The notes under the pieces are model-generated. The model did not search any database. It had not been told where the DNA came from and saw only the letters and a program-made list of their open reading frames with translations. DNA of 12,253 nt from Oscillospiraceae bacterium (lineage in GTDB: Bacteria; Bacillota; Clostridia; Oscillospirales; Ruminococcaceae), in the NCBI GenBank assembly GCA_017848075.1, contig JAGALG010000223.1, positions 1 to 12,253 of the forward strand, written 5' to 3'. The first letter of the stretch is position 1. Every line of letters starts with the position of its first letter. The position numbers and the translations under genes are program-made. Below are positions 6,811 through 12,183 of the stretch, in pieces.

Positions 6811-7620
6811 CTACGCCAGTTCTACCTGTTCCACGGCACCGCTGATGGAGCGACCCAGGAAAAGGGAGGCGATCTGTTCAAAACCGCTGATCTGATCGGT
6901 CACATTGTACTGGGTCACGCCTGCTTCCTCCCGTTCAGCCAGCATAGCATGGCTGGAAAGGATTTTCTTCACATAACGAGCCGTACACTGTCCCGGATCG
7001 ATCAGGGTCACATCATAGTTCAGTACTTCATTGAACACATCATAGATGATCGGGTAATGAGTGCAGCCTAAAATCAGAGTATCGATCTTTTCTTCGATCA
7101 AAGGTTTCAGGTACATTTCCACCGTCAGGCGGGTAATCGGATTATCCGCCTGCACCAGTCCGTTCTCTACCAGCGGAACCAGCAGCGGACAGGCATTGCC
7201 AAAGACACGGACATCCGGACGAATACTGCGGATGGTTTTTCCATAGGCATTGCTCCGCATGGATGCGGCGGTTCCCACCACGCCGATACGGCCCTGTGCT
7301 GTCAAAGCACAAGCCTCCTGAGCAGAAGGCAGGATCACATTGACATAGGGGATTCCCAGATTATCGCTGACCTCCTTGGGCAAGGTTGCGCTGACCGTAC
7401 CGCAGGCAGCAACGATCATTTTGATGTCTTTGCTTTTGAGGAAGTTCATATCCTCCAAAGCATATTTGATAATGGTTTCCCGGCTGCGGCTTCCGTATGG
7501 GACACGGCCGGTGTCGCCCAAATATACGATATTTTCATTGGGAAGGATCTTTTGCAGTTCCTTGACCACGGTCAGGCCTCCCAAACCGGAGTCAAAAACG
7601 CCAATGGCTCTGTTGTCCAT
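6811..7620 (-). CDS. murI: Glutamate racemase
   Basis: A 269-residue cofactor-independent racemase that makes D-glutamate for the peptidoglycan stem peptide. The substrate loop IGVFDSGLGGLTV (6-18) carries the base-assisting D10; PYGSRS (41-46) follows. The two catalytic cysteines are C73 in IVAACGTVSATLP and C186 in LGCTHYP. ACPLLVPLVENG (143-154) is the usual family segment. Residues beside the first cysteine are GTV in place of the common NTA, which does not remove any catalytic group. ATG 7620 has a near-perfect AAGGAGGT site. It follows ddl by 27 nt, so the two genes for D-amino-acid precursors of the cell wall are expressed together. Confidence 0.97.
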   Translation of the reverse strand: MDNRAIGVFDSGLGGLTVVKELQKILPNENIVYLGDTGRVPYGSRSRETIIKYALEDMNFLKSKDIKMIVAACGTVSATLPKEVSDNLGIPYVNVILPSAQEACALTAQGRIGVVGTAASMRSNAYGKTIRSIRPDVRVFGNACPLLVPLVENGLVQADNPITRLTVEMYLKPLIEEKIDTLILGCTHYPIIYDVFNEVLNYDVTLIDPGQCTARYVKKILSSHAMLAEREEAGVTQYNVTDQISGFEQIASLFLGRSISGAVEQVELA

Positions 7621-7647
7621 ACAGAACCTCCTTTCTTGGGAAACAGC

Positions 7648-8712
7648 TTATTTTCTCTCCATTGCCAGAGTCATCAGACGATCCAGCAACACAGGATAGG
7701 ACTCACCGGAAGCTTCTCTCAGCTTTGGATACATGCTGATGGAAGTAAAGCCCGGCAAAGTGTTGATTTCGTTGAGAATGATGCCGCTGCCATCCCGTTT
7801 TACAAAGAAGTCCACACGGGACAGACCCTCGCAGCCGATTGCGCGATATGCCTTCTCTGCTGTACGGCGAATCTCTTCGTTCAGTTCATCAGAAATTTTG
7901 GCCGGCAGATGCAGTTCAGTGCTGGCATCCTGATATTTTGCTTCATAAGTATAGAATTCCACCAAAGGGGTGATTTCACCGCAGACAGTGGATGCTACTG
8001 GATTTTCGTTACCCAGTACCGCATTTTCCACTTCACGGCCATCGATGAACTCTTCCACGATAGCTTTACGGTCCTCTTTCAGAGCCACGAAGCAGGCTTC
8101 TTTCAGCTGCTCCCGATTTTTTGCCTTGCTGACACCGACGGAGGAACCGGCATTGGCTGGTTTTACAAACATTGGATAGCCCAACTGAGCTTCCATTTCG
8201 GCAGCCAGCTCTTCAAAGTGCTCCATATCACTCATGGTCACGCAGTGCCATTTTGCCATTGGGATACCGGCAGCTTCCAGAACGGTGTGGGTCAGAGCTT
8301 TATCCATGCAGTTCGCACTGGAGAGCATGTCACAGCCTACGAATGGGATTCCTGCCAGTTGGAACAGGCCCTGAATGGTACCATCTTCACCATTTTTACC
8401 GTGGAGAACCGGGAAGCATACATCGATCGGACAAACTTCCACAGAGGAACCATCCATCAACAGCAGACCATGGTGGCTGCGGTCCGGAGAGATCACAGCG
8501 GTTCTTGCCGGTTCGTTCTCCCATTTCATGGAGGCGATATCTGCAATGTCGCCGTTGTATTCCAGCCAGCGTCCATCTTTGGTAATGCCGATCATCAGCA
8601 CATCATATTTTTCTCTTGGAATATTGTTCAGCACAGCAGTGGCGGAAACAACCGACACATCATGCTCGCTGGAAACGCCGCCGAAGAGGACGGCTACTTT
8701 GATTTTATTCAT
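7648..8712 (-). CDS. ddl: D-alanine--D-alanine ligase
   Basis: A 354-residue ATP-grasp ligase that joins two D-alanines for the cell-wall pentapeptide. The N-terminal motif is VLFGGVSSEHDVSVVSA (8-24); the ATP-grasp lysine lies in MFVKPANAGSSVGVSK (181-196); the omega-loop region has FYTYEAKY (253-260), whose tyrosine is typical of D-Ala-D-Ala rather than D-Ala-D-Lac ligases; metal ligands are D301, E315 and N317 in SRVDFF and NEINTLPGF. This pattern gives no sign of vancomycin-type specificity. ATG 8712 is favoured over GTG 8721 because GGAG lies 10 nt upstream of the former and touches the latter. First gene of the minus-strand operon, with its own extended -10 promoter. Confidence 0.97.
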   Translation of the reverse strand: MNKIKVAVLFGGVSSEHDVSVVSATAVLNNIPREKYDVLMIGITKDGRWLEYNGDIADIASMKWENEPARTAVISPDRSHHGLLLMDGSSVEVCPIDVCFPVLHGKNGEDGTIQGLFQLAGIPFVGCDMLSSANCMDKALTHTVLEAAGIPMAKWHCVTMSDMEHFEELAAEMEAQLGYPMFVKPANAGSSVGVSKAKNREQLKEACFVALKEDRKAIVEEFIDGREVENAVLGNENPVASTVCGEITPLVEFYTYEAKYQDASTELHLPAKISDELNEEIRRTAEKAYRAIGCEGLSRVDFFVKRDGSGIILNEINTLPGFTSISMYPKLREASGESYPVLLDRLMTLAMERK

Positions 8713-8811
8713 AAAAGTCACGCTCCTGTTTTAAGAGGATGGGAAGGGGCTGCGAAAACAGCCTATTCCTGCTTTTGGCCCGTTATGACAGACCGGATTG
8801 CATACTTAATT

Positions 8812-8841
8812 ATTGTACCATAAATCTATACTGCTCCGCAA
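8812..8841 (-). promoter_or_regulatory. ddl operon promoter
   Basis: On the minus strand TTGCGG (8836-8841) is followed after 18 bp by TACAAT (8812-8817). TG lies one base before the -10, giving an extended -10 (TGGTACAAT). Transcription would begin near 8805, about 95 nt before the ddl start codon. It is the only good promoter found for the five genes down to 3364. Confidence 0.7.
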
Positions 8842-9033
8842 TCAGCACATTGAAAGAAATCCACCCCCTTTCCGCCCCGTTTTCACAGCCTTTGATACAA
8901 AAGCTTCCTTCTATATATGCAAATTTGGAAAAGGTCCGTTTTTCTTGGATTCAAGGGATTTTCGGCACTTTATTCTCCACACTTTTTCCTCTGTTTTACC
9001 CCTCCTTTGCAATTCAACCAAAGTGAGCTGTTA

Positions 9034-9087
9034 TTTTTTTCGCTCCCTTTTGCAATATCCATAAATCGCATCACAAAGCGAAAAAAA
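9034..9087. repeat. A/T-tract inverted repeat upstream of the rpmG promoter
   Basis: TTTTTTTCGCT (9034-9044) and AGCGAAAAAAA (9077-9087) are perfect 11-bp inverted arms separated by 32 bp. The second arm ends 3 bp before the -35 of the rpmG promoter, where an A-tract would act as an UP element binding the RNA polymerase alpha subunit. The arms have T first and A last, the reverse of an intrinsic terminator, so termination is unlikely. Confidence 0.5.
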
Positions 9088-9090
9088 CCA

Positions 9091-9120
9091 TTGACGGCAG
9101 CCCCCCGCTTGTGTTATAGT
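9091..9120 (+). promoter_or_regulatory. Promoter of rpmG-secE-nusG(-rplKA)
   Basis: TTGACG (9091-9096), an 18-bp spacer, and TATAGT (9115-9120) preceded by TGT, which makes an extended -10. An A-tract (9081-9087) directly upstream looks like an UP element. Together they form the strongest promoter in the window, as expected for ribosomal and translocon genes. The transcript would start near 9127, giving a leader of about 90 nt before rpmG. Confidence 0.8.
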
Positions 9121-9215
9121 TAAGCTACCTCAAAAGGGTTATTTTTTTATGTCCAAATTTAAATCGTTTCCTTTACGAGGGAGGCAAAAAATCCGTTCTA
9201 TCAGGAGGTGCCGAT

Positions 9216-9365
9216 ATGAGGGTTAAAATTACCATGGCTTGCACTGAATGCAAACAGCGCAACTACAACACAATCAAAAACAAGAAAAACGATCCTGACA
9301 GACTTGAAATGAGCAAATATTGCAAGTTCTGCAGAAAACACACCACTCACAAAGAGACTAAGTAG
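9216..9365 (+). CDS. rpmG: 50S ribosomal protein L33 (zinc-binding type)
   Basis: A 49-residue basic protein of the large ribosomal subunit, sitting near the E site. The start is MRVKITMACTEC and the end HTTHKETK. Two CxxC pairs, C9/C12 (CTEC) and C36/C39 (CKFC), form the zinc ribbon, so this is the C+ paralogue; organisms of this group often carry a second, cysteine-free copy used in zinc shortage, which is not in this window. ATG 9216 has a consensus AGGAGG 7 nt upstream. It leads the rpmG-secE-nusG cluster found in most bacteria. A possible 25-codon upstream frame (9149-9226) overlaps the start. Confidence 0.97.
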   Translation: MRVKITMACTECKQRNYNTIKNKKNDPDRLEMSKYCKFCRKHTTHKETK

Positions 9366-9386
9366 GCGAAAGGCGGTTTTGTCATA

Positions 9387-9596
9387 ATGGCTGACGAAAA
9401 AAAAGTAAGCTTCGCCGCTAAAATCTCCCGCTTCTTCAAAGACCTTAGAGGTGAGATGAAGAAAATTGTTTGGCCTAGCAAAAAACAGATCATCAACAAC
9501 ACCGGCGTTGTAATCGCAGTTGTTGTTGCTACCAGCATTGCAGTTGGCGGTTTTGACTACCTGCTGAACCTGCTGATCGGTTTGTTTGTTAGCTAA
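9387..9596 (+). CDS. secE: Preprotein translocase subunit SecE
   Basis: A 69-residue single-span membrane protein that clamps SecY in the SecYEG channel. The amphipathic N-terminal helix (AAKISRFFKDLRGEMKK, residues 10-26) is followed by the conserved VWPSKKQ turn (28-34) and one transmembrane helix (about 38-66, VVIAVVVATSIAVGG then LLNLLIGLFV). The short one-span form is the standard for Firmicutes. It starts 21 nt after the rpmG stop; its ribosome site (AAAGGCGG) is weaker and a little farther off than those of its neighbours. nusG follows after 29 nt. Confidence 0.97.
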   Translation: MADEKKVSFAAKISRFFKDLRGEMKKIVWPSKKQIINNTGVVIAVVVATSIAVGGFDYLLNLLIGLFVS

Positions 9597-9625
9597 TAAT
9601 TTCTCGCCCTGTTGGAGGTTTTAAT

Positions 9626-10150
9626 ATGTCTGAAGCTGCAAAATGGTATGTGGTGCACACCTATTCCGGTTACGAGAATAAGGTAGCAACCGATATCACA
9701 AGCGCGGTGGAAAACCGCAAACTCCACGACCTGATCTGCGATGTTATGGTACCAACCGAAACCGTTGTAGAGATCAATGACAGCGGCAAAAAACGCGAAG
9801 TGGAAAGAAAAATCTTTCCCGGTTATGTTCTCGTAAAAATGGTTATGACCGATGATTCCTGGTATGTTGTCCGCAACATCCGCGGTGTTACCGGTTTCGT
9901 AGGACCAGGCTCCAAACCTGTTCCTCTGACTGAGGACGAGGTTCTCGCACTTGGTGTGGATAAGAAGCAGGTTGAAGTCAACTTCTCCGTTAGCGACTCT
10001 GTTAAAATTACAGACGGCGCTCTGGAAGGCTTCATCGGCGTGGTGGAAAGCATCGATCTGGACAACAACAAAGTTACCGTTGTTGTATCTATGTTCGGTC
10101 GTGAAACCCCAGTTGAGCTTGAACTCGATCAAGTAGCGACTCTAGATTAA
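9626..10150 (+). CDS. nusG: Transcription termination/antitermination factor NusG
   Basis: A 174-residue two-domain factor that binds RNA polymerase across the cleft. The NGN domain runs from about 5 to 110: KWYVVHTYSGYENKVATDI at the start, then FPGYVLVKMVMTD (around 68-80) and the GVTGFVG segment before the linker. The C-terminal KOW domain (about 122-172) has DSVKITDGALEGFIGVVESI and ends VELELDQV, giving the small barrel that contacts Rho or ribosomal S10. Length is typical. The start has GGAGG 9 nt upstream. It is followed by a structured 142-nt gap before rplK that may partly separate the two transcription units. Confidence 0.97.
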   Translation: MSEAAKWYVVHTYSGYENKVATDITSAVENRKLHDLICDVMVPTETVVEINDSGKKREVERKIFPGYVLVKMVMTDDSWYVVRNIRGVTGFVGPGSKPVPLTEDEVLALGVDKKQVEVNFSVSDSVKITDGALEGFIGVVESIDLDNNKVTVVVSMFGRETPVELELDQVATLD

Positions 10151-10169
10151 TCTTTTATGAGGTAAAACT

Positions 10170-10187
10170 TCAGCCCGGACAGGCTGA
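10170..10187 (+). promoter_or_regulatory. Hairpin 1 in the nusG-rplK gap
   Basis: TCAGCC (10170-10175) pairs with GGCTGA (10182-10187) around a 6-nt loop, followed by TTTGTT. It begins 20 nt after the nusG stop. The stem is short and the T-run broken, so it might be a partial terminator that lowers read-through, or an RNA-processing or stability element. Confidence 0.45.
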
Positions 10188-10193
10188 TTTGTT

Positions 10194-10217
10194 GGATTCC
10201 TGTAATGGACAGGATCC
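10194..10217 (+). promoter_or_regulatory. Hairpin 2 in the rplK leader
   Basis: GGAT (10194-10197) and CCTGT (10199-10203) pair with ACAGG (10209-10213) and ATCC (10214-10217), nine base pairs with one bulged T (10198) and a 5-nt loop AATGG. No T-run follows. It lies directly before the L1-site-like element at 10222, and the two could stack in one folded leader. Confidence 0.5.
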
Positions 10218-10221
10218 GCGC

Positions 10222-10269
10222 GTGGGAGGAGCAATAAATCCTTTTTATCAGATTGCTCCGATTGACCAC
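10222..10269 (+). promoter_or_regulatory. Candidate ribosomal protein L1 binding site in the rplK leader
   Basis: The RNA would form an outer stem GUGG/CCAC (10222-10225 with 10266-10269), an uneven internal loop (GA on the left, GAUUGA on the right), and an inner 8-bp stem GGAGCAAU/AUUGCUCC (10228-10235 with 10252-10259) closed by a 16-nt loop. This is the same plan as the L1 site of 23S rRNA, where GGUGGGAGG on one side faces ...CC...UACCACC on the other. L1 is known to repress the L11-L1 operon by binding such an mRNA copy. It ends about 23 nt before the rplK start codon, so bound L1 could hinder ribosome loading. Confidence 0.75.
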
Positions 10270-10292
10270 ATCACTATGGAGGTGCAAACACA

Positions 10293-10718
10293 ATGGCTCA
10301 GAAAGTTGTAGGCTATATTAAGCTGCAGATTCCTGCTGGAAAGGCTACTCCAGCACCACCGGTTGGTCCTGCTCTCGGTCAGCACGGTGTAAACATCATG
10401 GCCTTCACCAAAGAATTCAATGAAAGAACCAAACAGGACGTTGGTCTGATCATCCCAGTAGTTATTACTGTATATGCTGACCGTTCCTTCTCTTTCGTTA
10501 CTAAAACCCCACCAGCTGCAGTTCTGATCAAAAAAGAATGCGGCATCGACAGCGGCTCTGGCGTTCCTAACAAAACCAAAGTTGCTAAAATCACTAAAGC
10601 ACAGGTTCAGAAAATTGCTGAAATGAAAATGCCTGACCTCAACGCAGCAAGCCTGGAAGCAGCAATGAGCATGATCGCTGGTTCCGCTCGCGCAATGGGC
10701 GTCGAGGTTGTAGACTAA
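10293..10718 (+). CDS. rplK: 50S ribosomal protein L11
   Basis: A 141-residue protein of the large-subunit GTPase centre that binds 23S rRNA helices 43-44 and the stalk base. The N-terminal domain (1-70) has KLQIPAGKATPAPPVGPALGQHGVNIM, the proline-rich face targeted by thiopeptide antibiotics, then EFNERTK. The rRNA-binding C-terminal domain (about 74-141) includes TPPAAVLIKKECGI and ends GSARAMGVEVVD. Length and sequence are standard. ATG 10293 has GGAGGTG 10 nt upstream. The leader holds an L1-site-like element. Codons are strongly biased to GTT, GCT, AAA and CTG as expected for a highly expressed gene. rplA follows after 64 nt. Confidence 0.98.
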   Translation: MAQKVVGYIKLQIPAGKATPAPPVGPALGQHGVNIMAFTKEFNERTKQDVGLIIPVVITVYADRSFSFVTKTPPAAVLIKKECGIDSGSGVPNKTKVAKITKAQVQKIAEMKMPDLNAASLEAAMSMIAGSARAMGVEVVD

Positions 10719-10725
10719 TCTTCCC

Positions 10726-10756
10726 GGGTGGGAGGAAAGTTCCGCAATTACCACTC
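10726..10756 (+). promoter_or_regulatory. Second candidate L1 binding site, between rplK and rplA
   Basis: GGGUGG (10726-10731) pairs with CCACUC (10751-10756, one G-U pair); the internal loop is GA on the left and GCAAUUA on the right; the inner stem is GGAA/UUCC (or GGA/UCC with a 4-nt loop) at 10734-10743. The pieces GGUGGGAGG and UUACCAC copy the L1-binding arm of 23S rRNA. It starts 7 nt after the rplK stop and ends 26 nt before the rplA start, just upstream of that gene's GGGAGGAG ribosome site. Same layout as the element at 10222-10269. Confidence 0.75.
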
Positions 10757-10782
10757 AGAATATTTGGGAGGAGTAATCTAAA

Positions 10783-11472
10783 ATGAAACATGGTAAAAAA
10801 TATCAGGACAGCGTAAAAGCAGTAGACACTTCTGCTCTCTACGATACCGCTGAAGCGCTGGAACTGTGTGTTAAAACTGCAAAAGCTAAATTTGATGAAA
10901 CCGTAGAAATCCACGTTCGTCTGGGCGTTGACTCCCGTCACGCTGAACAGCAGGTTCGTGGCGCAGTAGTTCTGCCAAACGGTACTGGTAAAAATGTTCG
11001 TGTACTGGTATTCGCTAAAGGCGATAAAGTTGACGCAGCTCTGGCAGCTGGCGCTGACTACGCTGGTGCAGAAGAACTGATGACCAAAATCCAGGGTGGC
11101 TGGATGGACTTCGATGTAGTAATCGCTTCCCCAGACATGATGGGCGTTGTTGGTCGTCTCGGTAAAGTGCTTGGTCCTCGCGGCCTGATGCCATCTCCAA
11201 AAGCTGGTACTGTTACTCCTGACGTTGCTAAAGCTGTTGCTGAAGCAAAAGCAGGTAAAATCGAGTACCGTCTGGACAAAACCAACATCATCCACTGCCC
11301 AATCGGTAAAGCTTCCTTCGGCGTAGAAAAACTCACCGAGAACTACGAAACTCTGATGGGTGCTATCATCAAAGCAAAACCAGCTGCTGCAAAAGGTAAA
11401 TACGTAAAATCTTGCGTACTGGCTACCACCATGGGCCCTGGTATCAAAATCAACCCAGCAAAATATCTGTAA
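10783..11472 (+). CDS. rplA: 50S ribosomal protein L1
   Basis: A 229-residue protein of the mobile L1 stalk that helps release deacylated tRNA from the E site; it also acts as translational repressor of its own operon in well-studied bacteria. The N-terminal part (MKHGKKYQDSVKAVD) and domain I strands (FDETVEIHVRLGVDSRHAEQ, about 37-56) are normal, domain II (about 70-160) contains GGWMDFDVVIASPDMMG and the signature LGKVLGPRGLMPSPKAGTV, and the C-terminus returns to domain I with STOP after INPAKYL. It has GGGAGGAG 9 nt before the ATG. A strong terminator follows at 11494; rplJ-rplL are not next to it. Confidence 0.98.
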   Translation: MKHGKKYQDSVKAVDTSALYDTAEALELCVKTAKAKFDETVEIHVRLGVDSRHAEQQVRGAVVLPNGTGKNVRVLVFAKGDKVDAALAAGADYAGAEELMTKIQGGWMDFDVVIASPDMMGVVGRLGKVLGPRGLMPSPKAGTVTPDVAKAVAEAKAGKIEYRLDKTNIIHCPIGKASFGVEKLTENYETLMGAIIKAKPAAAKGKYVKSCVLATTMGPGIKINPAKYL

Positions 11473-11493
11473 TATATATTCTGTATATAACAG

Positions 11494-11524
11494 AACCTCC
11501 GGTCTTTCGACCGGAGGTTTTTTT
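11494..11524 (+). terminator. Intrinsic terminator after rplA
   Basis: An 11-bp perfect stem AACCTCCGGTC/GACCGGAGGTT (11494-11504 with 11509-11519) with a TTTC loop is followed by further T up to 11524. It starts 22 nt after the rplA stop and ends the ribosomal cluster. The minus-strand gene ends at 11526, directly against the T-run; read from that side the hairpin is followed by CTGTTATA, a poor U-tract, so it may stop that transcript only weakly. Confidence 0.93.
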
Positions 11525-11525
11525 G

Positions 11526-11996
11526 TTAATCTTCTTTTTCCCAAATCAGCTGACGATCATTTTCATCGTCACCCTGTATCCAAACTTCCTGCAGTTCATC
11601 GGCTGGAACCTTCGTTTCTACCGTGGTGCTGCCGCTTTGATGCAGCCCTACAAGAGCAAAGCGAGGTTTCAAAATCAGACGATCCTCCTCCAGTTCTTGT
11701 GTGGTAATGGTGAAGGCAACGGCACTGCCCTCCAGCATCATGGGGATCTCCAGTTTCCCTTCTTCTGTCTGTCGGATCTCGCCCACAAACACCCCGTCTG
11801 CATTGACCGGGTAGCCAATTCCAAAGAACCAAAGCACCGGAATCAGAAACACAAAGATACATAGCACAACAAATGCCAATTTATTGGCGATCACATGATC
11901 TTTTTTCTCCTCTTCTTCGCTATCTTCCTGCTGATGCTCTGCGTCCAAATCATCCTCTTCCCAGAGCTCATTCTCTGGTCGGTATTCTTCTTTCAT
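11526..11996 (-). CDS. Hypothetical single-pass membrane protein with acidic N-terminus
   Basis: A 156-residue protein I do not recognise. Residues 1-35 are strongly acidic (runs such as WEEDDLDAE and EDSEEEEKK) and predicted to be cytoplasmic; residues 39-61 form one hydrophobic helix (NKLAFVVLCIFVFLIPVLWF); residues 62-156 have the alternating pattern of a beta-rich outer domain (GVFVGEIRQTEEGKLEIPMM, FTITTQELEEDRLILKPRFALVG, TTVETKVPADELQEVWI). No cysteine pair, sortase motif or enzyme motif is visible in the outer domain. ATG 11996 has GGGGAG about 6 nt upstream; an upstream in-frame extension to 12137 crosses the promoter. It converges on rplA and is divergent from the right-edge lipoprotein gene, whose promoter region it nearly shares. 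Confidence 0.8.
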   Translation of the reverse strand: MKEEYRPENELWEEDDLDAEHQQEDSEEEEKKDHVIANKLAFVVLCIFVFLIPVLWFFGIGYPVNADGVFVGEIRQTEEGKLEIPMMLEGSAVAFTITTQELEEDRLILKPRFALVGLHQSGSTTVETKVPADELQEVWIQGDDENDRQLIWEKED

Positions 11997-12027
11997 CACA
12001 CTCTCCCCTTTCATTTCCTTTCTTGTT

Positions 12028-12056
12028 ATTATACCACAGGAAGCAACACCTGTCTT
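12028..12056 (-). promoter_or_regulatory. Promoter of the acidic membrane protein gene
   Basis: AAGACA (12051-12056), a 17-bp spacer and a perfect TATAAT (12028-12033) preceded by TGG (extended -10) on the minus strand. Transcription would start near 12021, about 25 nt before the ATG at 11996, a short leader containing only the ribosome site. This supports the 11996 start over the longer frame. Confidence 0.75.
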
Positions 12057-12144
12057 GTCCAAAGCGTAAACGATTCCGAAAATGTCATTGAATTTTTCTC
12101 TTGACCTTTTACAGAAATCACTTTTATCCCTTATCAAAAAGTGT

Positions 12145-12150
12145 TATACT
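12145..12150 (+). promoter_or_regulatory. Likely -10 element of the right-edge lipoprotein gene
   Basis: TATACT preceded by TGT gives an extended -10, about 34 nt before the ATG. No good -35 lies at 17 bp. A TTGACC occurs at 12101-12106 but pairs by distance only with a poor TTATCC at 12124, so the extended -10 is the better guess. Confidence 0.5.
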
Positions 12151-12183
12151 AAGTGTATTCTATGACAAAGGAGGGGAGCTGGA

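Larger units (their letters stand above)
8713..9215. other. Divergent intergenic region between ddl and rpmG
   Basis: About 500 bp without a convincing conserved gene. It holds the ddl promoter (8812-8841) with a 95-nt leader, the rpmG promoter (9091-9120) with a 90-nt leader, and an A/T-rich inverted repeat (9034-9087) just upstream of the latter. Short frames cross it but lack recognisable protein features. The ddl leader contains a small hairpin (GGCTG 8748-8752 with CAGCC 8759-8763) without a T-run. The stretch 8842-9033 shows T-rich pyrimidine runs on the plus strand and nothing I can name. Confidence 0.7.

Noticed and set aside
6811..7620. Altered MurI active site (ACGTVSA instead of ACNTASA)
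   Set aside because: Both catalytic cysteines and the aspartate are present; the neighbouring changes seem to be a normal variant in Clostridia as far as I recall.
7648..8712. Possible D-Ala-D-Lac (vancomycin-type) ligase
   Set aside because: The FYTYEAKY segment keeps the tyrosine typical of D-Ala-D-Ala ligases, and no van genes are nearby.
7552..8823. 423-codon open frame on the plus strand opposite ddl
   Set aside because: Antisense shadow of ddl, no start signals and no family features.
8739..9123. Short plus-strand frames in the ddl-rpmG gap
   Set aside because: Three overlapping frames of 68-95 codons, Phe/Ser/Leu-rich from T-rich DNA, one crossing the rpmG promoter; none has a good ribosome site.
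9127..9150. Possible attenuator hairpin (ACC..GGGT followed by T7) at the start of the rpmG transcript
   Set aside because: The stem is at most four pairs including a G-U, too weak to call despite the T-run.
10639..11544. 301-codon open frame on the minus strand opposite rplA
   Set aside because: Opposite a ribosomal protein gene with strong codon bias, and it runs through the rplA terminator.
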